Part shown: positions 34,406-45,241 of the stretch, piece after piece
Numbering within the stretch: position 1 is the first letter of the stretch
How the letters are laid out: each line of letters starts with the position of its first letter
Source: Cotesia glomerata
Lineage: Eukaryota; Arthropoda; Insecta; Hymenoptera; Braconidae
DNA: 64,000 bases
Assembly (NCBI RefSeq): GCF_020080835.1
Contig: NC_058164.1
Span: 19,338,688 to 19,402,687, forward strand
Direction: 5' to 3'
Translations under genes and position numbers: made by a program
Notes under the pieces: model-generated
Databases searched by the model: none
What the model saw: the letters and a program-made list of their open reading frames with translations, nothing else
Told to the model about the DNA's origin: nothing

Positions 34406-35760
34406 CAAGTTCAAGTTCAAAGAATCTTTATTGATATATTTACAGTTACAAGTTTTGTTTACAATATTGTTGCTTATAATTCCTGTCTTAATGGACTCTA
34501 CTTATATTAAAATTTACATTACATATATTTGTGAAGAGTATGTTATTTTTTTTTTTTATTTAATATTTATTTTATTTTTAGGAAAAATGTTATCAAAACC
34601 TAAATTAATCATCGTTTATTGCCTTACTTACTAGTTAACAAGGCCTTACTTACTAAATAAACTATATATATAAATAATAGTAGCCCTTTGGCTTATTTCT
34701 TTTTAATTATCATTTGATGAGGAACTTTATATTTGTTCCATGGGTTATATTGAATATTACATATATTACTTAGAATTTCTAGTGTGTTAAGTTTATTTTC
34801 ATAGAATTTAATAGTATGATTTTTTATTATTTCTTTAATCGTAGGCATGTTTAATTCTTTATGTAGATCTGTTATTTTTGTTCTAGGTTTTGCATTATTT
34901 ATCATTTTTAAACATTTATTTTGTATACATTGTAGCTTATTGTAGTGATTTTTACATATGTTACTCCAGATGGGGCAAGCATATAATAATATTGGTCTTA
35001 TACACATTTTATAGATAATAAGTTTATTTTTTAGCGTGACCTTACTATTTCTGTTAATTAAAGTATATAGCATGGATATTGCTTTGTTTGCCTTATTGAT
35101 TATTGCTTGTATGTGTGCTTTGTAATTTAATTTGACATCCAGAATAAGTCCTAAATATTTCGCCTCGTTTACCAGACTAAGTTCATTGTTATAGAATTTA
35201 AGTGTGTTTTTGGGATGTTTTTGTTTATATGTAAATATTTGAATTTCTGTTTTAGCTGCGTTAATTTTTATTTTCCATTTAATGAAGTATTTTTCGAGTA
35301 TATTTATATGTGTTTGAAAATTTTGAAGGATTACATCTTTGCACCAAGAGGATGAAAGAATTGCTGTGTCATCGGCAAATAGGGCGATAACATTCTTGGT
35401 ATATTTCGGGATGTCATTAATATATAACAAAAATAAAACCGGACCCAGTATAGAGCCTTGGGGCACTCCGGCTGCTATGTTACATGTTTTGCTTAGAGAA
35501 TTATTGATTTTGACTGCAAAGGTTCGACCCTTGAGATAGTTATCAACGAACCGAATAATGTAGTTTGGTATATTAAGATTAATCATTTTGTATATTAGAC
35601 CTCGGTGCCAGACCGTGTCAAAGGCTTTTTCAATATCTAAAAGTAATAAACCTGTACTTTTATTTTTATTGAAGTTAGAACTAATATAATCAGTAACTCT
35701 TGCGAATTGTTGAACCGTACTATGTTGTGCTCTGAACCCAAATTGTTCGGCAATTAGAAT
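34406..35760 (-). mobile_element. Jockey-type LINE J3, 5'-truncated
   Basis: Contains only the C-terminal half of ORF2 and a 3' UTR ending AATAAAGATTCTTTGAACTT GAACTTG, similar to but distinct from the J2 end. The 5' truncation at 35760 is flanked by ACAAAAATTATT (35762-35773), which matches the sequence beyond its 3' end. This supports target-primed insertion with a 12-bp duplication. Confidence 0.85.
34693..35760 (-). CDS. J3 ORF2 fragment: reverse transcriptase C-terminal half
   Basis: The open frame runs from the truncation point (ILIAEQFGFRAQHSTVQQFA) through LLLLDIEKAFDTVWHRGLIY, GVPQGSILGPVL and FADDTAIL to KVPHQMIIKKK and a TAA at 34693. It has no frameshift or premature stop. The fingers subdomain and endonuclease are missing. 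The protein is clearly a separate family from J1 and J2, with many substitutions along its length. No promoter or start codon remains, so it is a dead fragment. Confidence 0.85.
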   Translation of the reverse strand: MLIAEQFGFRAQHSTVQQFARVTDYISSNFNKNKSTGLLLLDIEKAFDTVWHRGLIYKMINLNIPNYIIRFVDNYLKGRTFAVKINNSLSKTCNIAAGVPQGSILGPVLFLLYINDIPKYTKNVIALFADDTAILSSSWCKDVILQNFQTHINILEKYFIKWKIKINAAKTEIQIFTYKQKHPKNTLKFYNNELSLVNEAKYLGLILDVKLNYKAHIQAIINKANKAISMLYTLINRNSKVTLKNKLIIYKMCIRPILLYACPIWSNICKNHYNKLQCIQNKCLKMINNAKPRTKITDLHKELNMPTIKEIIKNHTIKFYENKLNTLEILSNICNIQYNPWNKYKVPHQMIIKKK

Positions 35761-35761
35761 A

Positions 35762-35773
35762 ACAAAAATTATT
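35762..35773. repeat. ACAAAAATTATT at the 5' edge of J3
   Basis: Third copy of the 12-bp junction sequence. It borders non-LINE DNA (ACGACGCGGTTTCGG) and is probably the original target. Confidence 0.75.
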
Positions 35774-36836
35774 ACGACGCGGTTTCGGTTATATTAGCTC
35801 GACGATTTTTTACCGTGAGCGAACAGTCGACGCCATCTATCGCGGCGATGGCGAACTACAAAATTCATTTTTTTTTTCTCTTAACCGTCGTTTCTAATAA
35901 TTATTAATAATTAATTAATAACAAATAATAATAATAATAATAATTAATAATTAACAAAATAATTCAACTCATTAACAAAACTAAACCTAAATACATAAAT
36001 GCCGTAGCGCGGGCGGACTACGCGGTCGCGGTAGCGGTGGCTTGTTCGGTCCGTCGATGAGGCCCGCGGTGCCGTCTCTCGCGACACCCCTCCGCCTCCC
36101 CGCTGATAATACCTTCTTCACAAATTATTGTATATACAATATCATATGATAGCTCTTAATATATCAATGCTAGATTCAATTACATTTGATGATAAATGTA
36201 ACCATCTATCTTACGATCAAATTATTGTAAGAATTATCATTATTTAACCAGTAAAATAGAAAATATAAATATAAAGATCGTTGACGCTATCATGAAATTC
36301 TCTCCGTGCATAAATATCGGGACAGAAAATGTTTTTATTTTTCTTAATAAGGCAGATAGAATAGATATTACTTTGAAAGTTAAAACATATTTCATCATTA
36401 AAGCACAACGCACCCGCATGACTCCAAACGTTTGTAACTTTTTCAAGTTCTTCGAAAATTTTTTTACTTCTTCATTTTTATTGTATATTAATAAAATATG
36501 AAGTGACTTTTTAATAAGCATGATAAAAGAATATGTAAATTTTTTAATAAACAATTATTTGAAAACATAAAAATCTGATTTTTATTTATATTGAATGCAT
36601 TTTGCTGTTTTATTACGATTTCCTCAGCAAATTAAACTTATAAATTGTATTTTATTTAAGAACAAACGAGTAAATTTTTTGGTATAATTTTAGTTTTCGC
36701 TGTTTTTAATTTTTAATTTTTAAAATATGTAAGTTATTTGTTAAAAACTGTACCGTGAAACTAAAATAAATTTTACTTTTTAAAATACTGATTTCTACGT
36801 TAAAATTTATATATTAGCTATGTATTTGTTTATTTG
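35774..36836. other. GC-rich patch then AT-rich spacer
   Basis: 35774-35870 and about 36000-36110 are CpG-rich (CGACGCCATCTATCGCGGCG; TAGCGCGGGCGGACTACGCG) in an otherwise AT-rich window, with an (ATT)n-type stretch between. I cannot assign them to a gene. A fragment of an unrelated mobile element or the end of a lost gene is possible. 36110-36836 shows nothing. Confidence 0.45.
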
Positions 36837-37284
36837 CCTCACATTGAATATTGCTGTACGGTAATGATAAATTATGATCAAAAACATATGGAAATATTAC
36901 AAAAGTTATAAAATCGGGCCATGAGATCAATATTAGAGGTTGATAAATATACTAAAATTAAGCTGATGTTAGATACTTTTGGGTGGATGTCCATCGAGCG
37001 GAGACTAAAGTACAATCTTTATTTAGTACAATACCTTAATATTAGTCTACAAAATGATAAATAAAATGACAATAATATATTTACAAAATTATGTAAAATT
37101 AAATAGCGAAAATAATAAATATTGTACGCGCAATAGATCAATGATAAGAATAAACCGTACGCGAACATACACTGCTGGAAAGTCGTTAACTTATAAAGGC
37201 TTTCAGCGGTACAATAATTTGCCAAATGAAATTAAAGAAGAAAAAATATTAGAAAGATTTAAAAGATCATTAAAAACCTATTAA
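36837..37284 (+). pseudogene. LINE reverse-transcriptase C-terminus, decayed
   Basis: The plus strand reads PHIEYCCTVM, then RAMRSILEVDKYTKIKLMLD and TFGWMSIERRLKYNLYL. In another frame it continues with RNRSMIRINRTRT and SLTYKGFQRYNNLPNEIKEE. These are the conserved blocks at the end of many insect LINE polyproteins, broken by at least one stop and a frameshift. No other part of the element is nearby. Old fragment, different in sequence from J1-J3. Confidence 0.7.
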
Positions 37285-37394
37285 ATCGATTAATTAATTG
37301 TAATTTAAGTAGAGCTGTGCTATGCGTATAGCATGTATAGCAAATAATTAATTGTAAAAAAATAGCTGAATGCTAACAGGAATGAATAAACATG

Positions 37395-38097
37395 TAACGT
37401 CCACGTTTTCCAAAAAAATTATAATAAATAAAAATAATTTATTTGTCCCCGGCTCGAAATTTGCTCGCCGGAGTCCAGGGTCATAAACGGGGATTACATT
37501 ATCAATAACAAAATAATAAACAAAACACTTTATTTTAAATAAATCGAAGAAAAAAGGAAAACCTCTTTATTGGCCTGATCATGTTAATAAACGATATAAA
37601 CAATATAAACAAATTAAACAATATAAACAATATATTAGAACACTCTTCTCACACATACTCTCACTCACCGTGAGCGTCAAAATCGCGAACTAAACTTCAA
37701 AAGCTGGTTCCCCGCTTCCCCAGGAGACTAGCCGTCACCCCTGGGCCCTAAGCTCTACCCCGAGAGCAAATGGAGAGTGTCCTCTTCGCCCCCACCTACA
37801 CGGCTTATGATCACCTACCGTACCTCAGCTGAAGGCTTCGGCACGGGGAGAAGCACTTTCATCCGGTCGGTTCATGATACTTACCTGGGCCTTGGTCAGA
37901 CTCCAGGTAGAGTATCATCCTCTGGAATTACTTGGTGAAGAGTATTCGCCCGAGTAATTCTCCCGAGAATGAACTGCTTGCTTTATCGAGCCAAATTTTG
38001 GTGTTTATCATTTTTTGCCTAACTCTCTTGTAACGAAAAGGAAGAGTCGTTTTAGACACCTGTCCGGTGTTCTCGAACTAGCATTCAAAAATAATTA
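37395..38097. other. GC-richer segment of unknown origin, possible LTR-type remnant
   Basis: Begins near TGTAACGTCCACGTTTTCC. It holds CCCGGCTCGAAATTTGCTCG and, at about 37690-37990, a clearly GC-richer block (CACCCCTGGGCCCTAAGCTC; GGCTTCGGCACGGGGAGAAG) without open frames. The TGTAACG start is like many insect LTRs, but I see no second LTR or primer-binding site, so this is a weak guess. Confidence 0.35.
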
Positions 38098-38420
38098 TTT
38101 ATTATTTTAATCGTAATTTCCTTCATTTTCCATCCATTCGTCTCGCCAAATTCTAAGTTTTTATTTTCGAAACTCAAGTCTTTATTATTTTAATCGTAAT
38201 TTTCTTCATTCTCTATCCATTTGTTTCGTCAAATTCACAATTCTTTATTATTTTAATCGCAATTTCCTTCATTTTCTATCCATTCGTTGATTTTTCCATA
38301 CTAAATTGTCCTCGGGACTTATAAAATCTTCGCTTACCTAAATTATTTCTTACAAAATAATAATCGTCATTTCTTTCATTTTATATCCATTCATCACTTT
38401 CCCATACTAAATCTTGTTCG
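38098..38420. repeat. Degenerate tandem repeat, ~4 units
   Basis: The phrase TTTATTATTTTAATCGTAAT TTCCTTCATTTTCCATCCATTCGT recurs at about 38098, 38181, 38244 and, more degenerate, 38350. Spacing is about 63-105 bp and the tails vary. Non-coding. Confidence 0.6.
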
Positions 38421-38693
38421 GAACTTAGAATAAATTGCCCAGTCTTTTAATTTCTTTTACAATTAATTCGCTCGGCTTCGTAATAATTTCTCACATGCTT
38501 AATTTCTTAATTTAATCATACCTTCGGTAACAATAATATAAAATTATTAACTAAATAAATACAATAATTAAATAATAATCGCCGCACTAATAACAATAAT
38601 TGTTTCTATTAATTTTTAAGTAATTAACTAAAAATAAACTAAAATACTCAAATACAAAAAGTAAAATCTGGGTCATAAACATTATTATATTAT

Positions 38694-39030
38694 TATAAAT
38701 CTGAATTTTTTTATTGGCTGTCCAGTCTATTGCACGAATTTTTTTAACTAATTATTTATCTAATAATTTATATTATCGTTCGCCTGTATTCCCTACAGGC
38801 ATAAACGATTTTAAAATTCGTATATAAATTTGTCATTAAAGGTAAATTTGGGCCGTCCGAATTATTTTTTAGTCAAATTTACCTTTAATGACAAATTTAT
38901 ATACGAATTTTAAAATCGTTTATGCCTGTAGGGAATACAGGCGAACGATAATATAAATTATTAGATAAATAATTAGTTAAAAAAATTCGTGCAATAGACT
39001 GGACAGCCAATAAAAAAATTCAGATTTATA
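38694..39030. repeat. Perfect 156-bp inverted repeat, 25-nt spacer
   Basis: Arms 38694-38849 and 38875-39030 match base for base when one is reverse-complemented. They begin TATAAATCTGAATTTTTTTA at the outside and end GTCATTAAAGGTAAATTT at the spacer. The arm includes a smaller palindrome CCTGTATTCCCTACAGG. The spacer is GGGCCGTCCG followed by an AT run. A transcript would fold into a 156-bp hairpin. Candidate explanations are a foldback element or a hairpin-RNA locus. Confidence 0.9.
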
Positions 39031-39090
39031 GTATTATAAAAACCATTCTACAGAAAACATATGTATAAAATTATTATATTATATTGTTTT

Positions 39091-39314
39091 AAGGCTAGGC
39101 CGTAATAAATGGATTCCCTGAAATTTTGTTTTTCTGATTACTTTTAGAAAAAATTTTTAAATGAACTTTTACAAAGTTTCCGCAATGGCTTGTCTAGCAA
39201 GGGCTAGTCATATATTATTTTTCGGAAACTTCATTTTACTCGATTTAAAAATTTATTTAAGATATAATTAGAAAAATAAGATTTCTAAAAATTTATTTAC
39301 TACAGCCTATCCTT
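39091..39314. mobile_element. 224-bp imperfect palindromic MITE
   Basis: The left arm GGCTAGGCCGTAATAAATGG ... AAGTTTCCG pairs with the right arm, reverse-complemented GGATAGGCTGTAGTAAATAA ... AAGTTTCCG, around GCAATGGCTTGTCTAGCAAG. Lies about 540 bp before BRF1. Confidence 0.7.
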
Positions 39315-39853
39315 AAAAAAAGAAAACAATAAAACTGATAAAATTATTTCAAAACAATACCGATAAGTTTAAAAATTTTACTCACATAAACATAAATCGT
39401 TTCACGCTTGCGCATTACACATATCCAATGTTTACATCATGGAGAAAAGAGACCTCTATTTTTCGCGGCTTACATTGATAGTGATACACTTGTTTGGCGT
39501 TTTTTACGCGTTAAATTTCTTCTGTCTAATTCATTAGCCTTAATTTAACTAACTTACAAGTAAATACTGCTCATAAATCATTCAAATATGTTAAGTGTAC
39601 AAATAAATTAAGTTCAAGTGATAAAATTGTGTTAAAAACGAGATTCCTTTAAAAAATTTACCAATAATGAATCATTTACCGTGTAAACAAAAATACAATC
39701 TGTTGAAATTTCACTGAGCATTTGAATATCGTCACATATAATAATCATAGAGACTAAGTATATAAATAAGAGTAATAATTGTAGTAATAATAATAGTAAT
39801 TGTTATAATTTCCAGTATAAATTAAATTTTAGGAGTCAATATAAACAGCAATC
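39315..39853 (+). promoter_or_regulatory. BRF1 upstream region
   Basis: Must include the promoter and 5' UTR. I see no TATA box I would trust. AAATTTTAG|GAGTCAAT just before the ATG resembles an acceptor, so a 5' UTR intron is possible. Confidence 0.35.
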
Positions 39854-41749
39854 ATGTCGTCGTCAGCTAAATGTCGTAGCTGTGGATCCAATGATATCGA
39901 AACGGATCCATCTCGTGGAGACTCCGTATGTACAGCATGCGGTGTGGTTTACGAAGATCAACTAATTGTAAGCGAAACTTCATTCGAAGAAACTTCATCA
40001 GGTAACATGATGGTCGTGGGTCAATTTGTAGCAAGTGATTCAACAGGTTCAGCGTCGGGTTTTGGCGGTGGTTACCGGATCAACAGCAAAGAGTCTCATG
40101 AAATAACAATTCAAAATGCACGCAAAGGAATAACTCATTTATGTCAGCAACTACATTTAAAACCATACAACATCGAAATGTCGGTGAATTTTTATAAAAT
40201 GGCCTTAGCTAAAAATTTAACCCGTGGTCGAAAACAAGCCCACAATCACGCAGCATGTGTTTACATAACATGCAGAACAGAAAGAACATCACATTTATTA
40301 ATTGACATTAGCGACGTACTTCAAATAGATGTTTATGAACTAGGACGTACGTATTTAAAATTTATTACTGCATTTTCTTTGACAATGCCTTCAATGGACC
40401 CTTGTTTATACATAATTCGTTATGCAAGCAAACTAGATTTTGGAGCTAAAACTCATGAAGTATCAACAACTGCATCAAGATTAGTTACTAGGATGAAGCG
40501 TGACAGTATTCATAGTGGTAGAAGACCATCAGGTTTGTGTGGAGCTGCTTTATTGATAGCAGCACGATTGCATGAGTTTAATCGTACACCCAGTGATATT
40601 ATTAAAATAGTTAAGGTACATGAATCAACACTACGCAAGCGATTGATTGAATTCGGTGATACTCCATCAAGTGCGTTAACGCTAGATGAATTCATGACTG
40701 TTGATTTGGAAGAAGAGCAAGATCCACCGGCGTTCAAAGCAACTCGGAAAAAAGACCGCGAACGTCTACAAAAGTTGGAGAATATCGATGAAGAGTTTGA
40801 CGATCTGCAGAATGAAATTGATAAACAACTCAGTCAGCACCAAATGTTGAGGAAAAGACCGCGTGAAATGAGTAATACTGAAGATATCGAGACAAATCGT
40901 TTTATACATGAAAATACAGTGGATGTTATTCAGAATTGTTTGGAAGATAATTCTGATAAAACTGACCGAAAATCAAAGAGCAGTAATATTGAGTTGGGAC
41001 CGGATATAGCCTTGATGGGATTACCATCTTCATTTACCGATTCACGCAATGCTAAAGAAGTAAATGATAAAATTGATAAATTCAATAATGGGTCTGATGA
41101 GATTGATCTTAATGGATTGGATGATGATGAGTTGGATAGTTATATTTTGTCAGAAACAGAAGCTGGGAAGAAAACAGTTATGTGGAATTCTGTGAACGCT
41201 GAATATTTGGAATTACAAAAAGAAAAAGAGGAAAAAAGACTAAAAGCTATAGAAGAAGGAAAGCCGGAAAAGAAAAAACGAAGAACTGGAAACAAAAAAA
41301 AACAGTCTGTACCAGCTAATACTACTGGCGAAGCTATTGAAAAAATATTGCAAGAGAAGAGAATATCGTTGAAAATTAATTATGATGTTTTAGAAACATT
41401 GAAAGTTAATAAGAATAATACGTTGAGTAATAGTAAAAAAGATGCGGATGGAGAAACTGCAAGAAATAGGTTAGATAGTGTATCGGAAAATGAAGATACT
41501 GATAATGTTAAATCAGTGGTGGATACGAGAACTGACGAAGAACATCACGAAGAAGCTGAAGCTGAAGCTGATGCTGAAGAACAAGTTGAGGATGAAGAAG
41601 AGAACGTAGGTTACGATTACGATGATGAATATGATGACGATGATGATGATGATGATGAACATTTGTCTGCAAGGAATATTTTAAAACAATACTCGAAAGA
41701 AGATGATTTTGATGATTATGCGGATGATTATGAAGGTGAAGAATATTAG
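39854..41749 (+). CDS. Brf1: Transcription factor IIIB subunit BRF1
   Basis: 631-residue protein in one uninterrupted exon. Residues 7-29 form the TFIIB-type zinc ribbon (CRSC ... CTAC) and are followed by two cyclin-fold repeats (about 85-185 and 185-280; LTRGRKQAHNHAACVYITCR and RRPSGLCGAALLIAAR). The BRF homology block II, which contacts TBP, lies near 420-490 (DDDELDSYILSE ... VMWNSVNAEYLELQ). A very acidic C-terminal tail contains a run of eight aspartates near 594. BRF1 joins TBP and BDP1 in TFIIIB and recruits RNA polymerase III to tRNA and 5S genes in the nucleus. Length is close to animal orthologues. It converges on the CHMP4 gene. The lack of introns is notable but the frame is intact. 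Confidence 0.95.
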   Translation: MSSSAKCRSCGSNDIETDPSRGDSVCTACGVVYEDQLIVSETSFEETSSGNMMVVGQFVASDSTGSASGFGGGYRINSKESHEITIQNARKGITHLCQQLHLKPYNIEMSVNFYKMALAKNLTRGRKQAHNHAACVYITCRTERTSHLLIDISDVLQIDVYELGRTYLKFITAFSLTMPSMDPCLYIIRYASKLDFGAKTHEVSTTASRLVTRMKRDSIHSGRRPSGLCGAALLIAARLHEFNRTPSDIIKIVKVHESTLRKRLIEFGDTPSSALTLDEFMTVDLEEEQDPPAFKATRKKDRERLQKLENIDEEFDDLQNEIDKQLSQHQMLRKRPREMSNTEDIETNRFIHENTVDVIQNCLEDNSDKTDRKSKSSNIELGPDIALMGLPSSFTDSRNAKEVNDKIDKFNNGSDEIDLNGLDDDELDSYILSETEAGKKTVMWNSVNAEYLELQKEKEEKRLKAIEEGKPEKKKRRTGNKKKQSVPANTTGEAIEKILQEKRISLKINYDVLETLKVNKNNTLSNSKKDADGETARNRLDSVSENEDTDNVKSVVDTRTDEEHHEEAEAEADAEEQVEDEEENVGYDYDDEYDDDDDDDDEHLSARNILKQYSKEDDFDDYADDYEGEEY

Positions 41750-43198
41750 ATTTTTTTTTCTCTACGTTGAAAAAAATTTTTTCAAGTTTTCAACAATCAT
41801 TTTTTAGCGTTATTGCAATAATCAATATTATTTCATTGCTTGAATAATTGTCGAATTAAACGTTTTTTAAGTGAAAATCAATTGTACATTTATATTTAAA
41901 ATTAATTTTGATCTTGATGATTCTATCAAACTTTTTTTTCACTTGTTAAAAAAAATATTCTGATAAGATCATTGTATTTATTGAATGCTTTAGTAAGATA
42001 ATTATGGAAACGATTTTGTTAATCCATTGTAGATACCAAAAATCTATTGATATTATAAAGCAAAATTTTATTTATACTAAATAGAAAATATTAAAATTTA
42101 ATGTGGTGATTAAAATACATCAGTTACTTTATGATTAGTATTAACATCAATATTATTATTGATTATTATTATTATTATTATTAGAGTTGTTTCTCTTTTC
42201 TAGACAAAATAAGTCATTATTTCTAATACTTATTTGATATTCTAAGTTTGTAAAACTTTGGATATTTTTGATGTGCAAAATATATATATATAATACAATA
42301 TATAAGATAAAATTTGCATTTTCATTCATAAAAAGATTAATTTATTCTTTTCAAACTAAACTCCACTATATGCAATAAAATTTTCAAAATTAGTGTATTA
42401 TTTAAAAATAATTTAAAATAAAACTTATAAAATTAATTTTTACAAATTTATATTTATTTCTGGTGATAGTTATATGTAAATAATAATTTTAAAAAACAAT
42501 ATTTTTGTGTCGTTTTATTTATTACTTATATTATAAGGTCACTGATTAATCGTAACTAGATTATAATTTTCAATAAATTGTTATAGGCTCTTAAAAAAGA
42601 AAGCGGAGAATTTTCGCCTTGCTAATCCTAAAAATCATTAGGTTTATATAAAATAAAGTTCTTGTGTTTTTACAAGCGAATAAAGTTTTTAAAGCCTTAA
42701 AAATTTGATAAAAAACATTTCGTGAACAGCCAAAATAAAAAAAAAAACAATTACTGTAAAAATTTTATGGATTTATAATAATACAACGGTGAGTAAACTT
42801 CAAAAAATAATAAAATACTTTCCTAAAATTTATAAGATTTTATCCATTAAAAATACGAACAATAATCAACTATAAGTTTTATTTCGTATAAATCCATCAA
42901 TTTTATGAATTCATCAAGCTAAAATTTTTGACTTTTTAAAACTTTTTAATCGCTCAGTAGTGAATGTCAAAAAATAAACAATAAAAATATTGATCAATGT
43001 GTATTTAATTAGACAGGCTATTTACACTAAAAGTAAAATAATAGAATAGCAAAAGCTTAATCAATATTTTATCATTTTTTTTAAGATCATAATTTTTTAC
43101 AATTATCTGATGATTATTCCAAAGCTTAAGATAATGTATTTTGATAAATAACTTAATTTTTTTTTTTTTTTGTATTTCTTTTTAACCATCCGATCAAT
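41750..43198. other. Spacer between convergent BRF1 and CHMP4 3' ends
   Basis: AT-rich, with an (ATT)n tract near 42160-42182 and several AATAAA words on each strand suitable for polyadenylation. No other gene is seen. Confidence 0.6.
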
Positions 43199-45241
43199 CT
43201 ACGAGGCCCAATCTTCGAGTTCTTTGAATTCATTATCGTGTTCGGTAACTTTTGTTTCTAGAAAATGAAAAATATAAATTTACCGTTTAATTAATTTTGA
43301 ACAAAAATTTTAATAACAAATTTGATAACTCACTTGTCTTAGCTGGTGCGACTGGTTCAGCAATAGCAGGAACGTCCGGAAGTTGGTCTTTATCAATTGT
43401 TAATAATTCCTTATCTAACTCTTCTTGTCCAAGTTCAGAAAGTTCCTTCTCCAATTCATCTTCATCCAGATCTTGTCCAAATGCAACTGGATTTGATATT
43501 GCGTCTGATATTTCCTTAGCAACGTCTTGTTGCTCAGCGATATCATCCATCATATCATGGACTTGATCCACATCCCTATACAAGAACAATAAATAAATTA
43601 ATACAGCCAATAAATGGTTTCATGCACAAATTTAGGCCTAAAAATTTTACATATGTTGATGAGCAGATTTCAATGCGTCTGCTGCATTTTTCATCGTTTG
43701 CAGTACCGTTGTATTTGTATTAGCACTTTCTAATGCTTCTCTTTGCATTTCTATTGTCGATAAGGTACCATCAATTTGTTGTAATTGTTTCTCATAACGC
43801 TTCTGACGTTTCAAAGCTTGCATTGCAACTGTAAAGTTCATAAAAAATTATTTTTATTTCAATCTTGGATCATTTTTTTATATTGCCAGGTTTTTAATTA
43901 TATCCAATATAATTAAATTAAAATTATTATTGTTAAAATAACAGACTTATTATAATTACAATTTTATAAATAACCATTTTTTTCTAATGATTCAAAAATA
44001 TGCTTCTATAACTCTTTAAAAAACTATTTACCCGTTCTTGTTTTATGATGCTGAAAATAATGAATTTTTTTAAAAAATGAAAATTGCAATAATAAACTTG
44101 CGGATCAAAATGTAAAAACTAGTTTTAACTTATAAAATCCATTGGAAATAAATTTGAACTGAAAAATGAAAATTGACTAATTTAGTTGTAAAAATAAATA
44201 AAACTGAAATTAATTGAAGCTTAACAATTATAAGAGCTTTTTTTTAATGAATAAAGTATTGTGAAGAAAATCAAAAAAAATTTTATAAGTTGAAGCTTAC
44301 AAAATTATAAGTGAATCAAAAAATTGTCAAGTGTCAAATTGTCAAATTGTCAAATTTTTTTTATAATTTTAATGTAAATTTATCAAATTTTTCAAATAAC
44401 ATTTAAGCAAATTTTATTAATCTTTAGATGTAATTAAGTTAGAAATTTTTCTGTGGGTGATTTGTTTAAAAAGTAAATATTTGCCATTAATCTGTTATAC
44501 GTATAGTATCATAAGTATCTAAAACAGTAATCATGAAAGTCAATATCATTGCCTGTAGGAAAACTATGTGATTATAAATGATACTAAACTTAAGAGACAT
44601 CTGACGATTCTTATAAATTTTTCAACTAATAAATCATAGCAAGAAAAATTTAGTCAGAAAATTTGATATTTTGAAGTTCTAAAAAATTGACATTGAAGTT
44701 AAATAGTCACTTAATAATTTTTTAATTTTTTTTAACAAACAAATTTCTTCTGGAAAATAATTTTAAAAAAAAATTGCATTTTTAATTTTTTAAAATTTTT
44801 ACATGTCAATTTTTTTTGCCATATTTTGGTTGTTAAAAAAGTTATTAACATCTAATAAATATCTGATAAATTAGTTTTCATTCAAAATTATAATTAAAAT
44901 TTTTTATAGATAATTTTTTAGAGCTAATTATTATTCAAGAAAAATTAAAAAATTGTCAAGTATTTGCCAATTTGAATGTCATGATTATGAATTGTTTAGA
45001 CCACTGAAAATAATAATAGCTATATATAATTATTATAAGCAAGGTGAAATGATAAATAACCTCTCCTGTTTTTGTTCACATTTTTTTTGGCAGTCGCATG
45101 TTCTAATTCGATTTTACTCTCGAGAAACGCCTGCTTTTTCACCAGCATCTCCTCTGTTTCACGTAATTTTTGTATTGCTTCACTGGTTGTTGGGGCAGCA
45201 GCCTTTTTACTGCCACCAAACAAATTACTAAAGAAACTCAT
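43199..45241 (-). CDS. CHMP4: Charged multivesicular body protein 4 (ESCRT-III, Snf7)
   Basis: Four exons on the minus strand: 45061-45241, 43651-43828, 43334-43575, 43199-43257. All junctions are GT-AG, and the joined frame gives 219 residues. The N-terminus MSFFSNLFGGSKKAAAP is the membrane-inserting amphipathic start. The Snf7 core helices follow: EAIQKLRETEEMLVKKQAFL, then ALKRQKRYEKQLQQIDGTLS and MMDDIAEQQDVAKEISDAI. The tail FKELEDWAS is the ALIX-binding C-terminal helix. CHMP4 polymerises into filaments that drive membrane scission in multivesicular bodies, cytokinesis and membrane repair. Length fits the family (about 220-230). Intron 1 (1.2 kb) carries a MITE; introns 2 and 3 are 75-76 bp. 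Confidence 0.95.
44693..44990. mobile_element. MITE-like foldback in CHMP4 intron 1
   Basis: The left end TTGACATTGAAGTTAAATAG TCACTTAATAATTTTTTAATTTT is inverted at AAAATTAAAAAATTGTCAAG TATTTGCC...GAATGTCATG. A related arm (AAAATTAAAAAATGGTCAAG TGACTGCTAACATTAATGTCAT) lies at about 46060-46107 upstream of the gene. Confidence 0.6.

Noticed and set aside
35339..35539. 66-codon plus-strand frame
   Set aside because: Antisense to the J3 reverse transcriptase.
36240..36554. 104-codon minus-strand frame and its antisense partner
   Set aside because: Low-complexity I/F/K composition and no recognisable motif.
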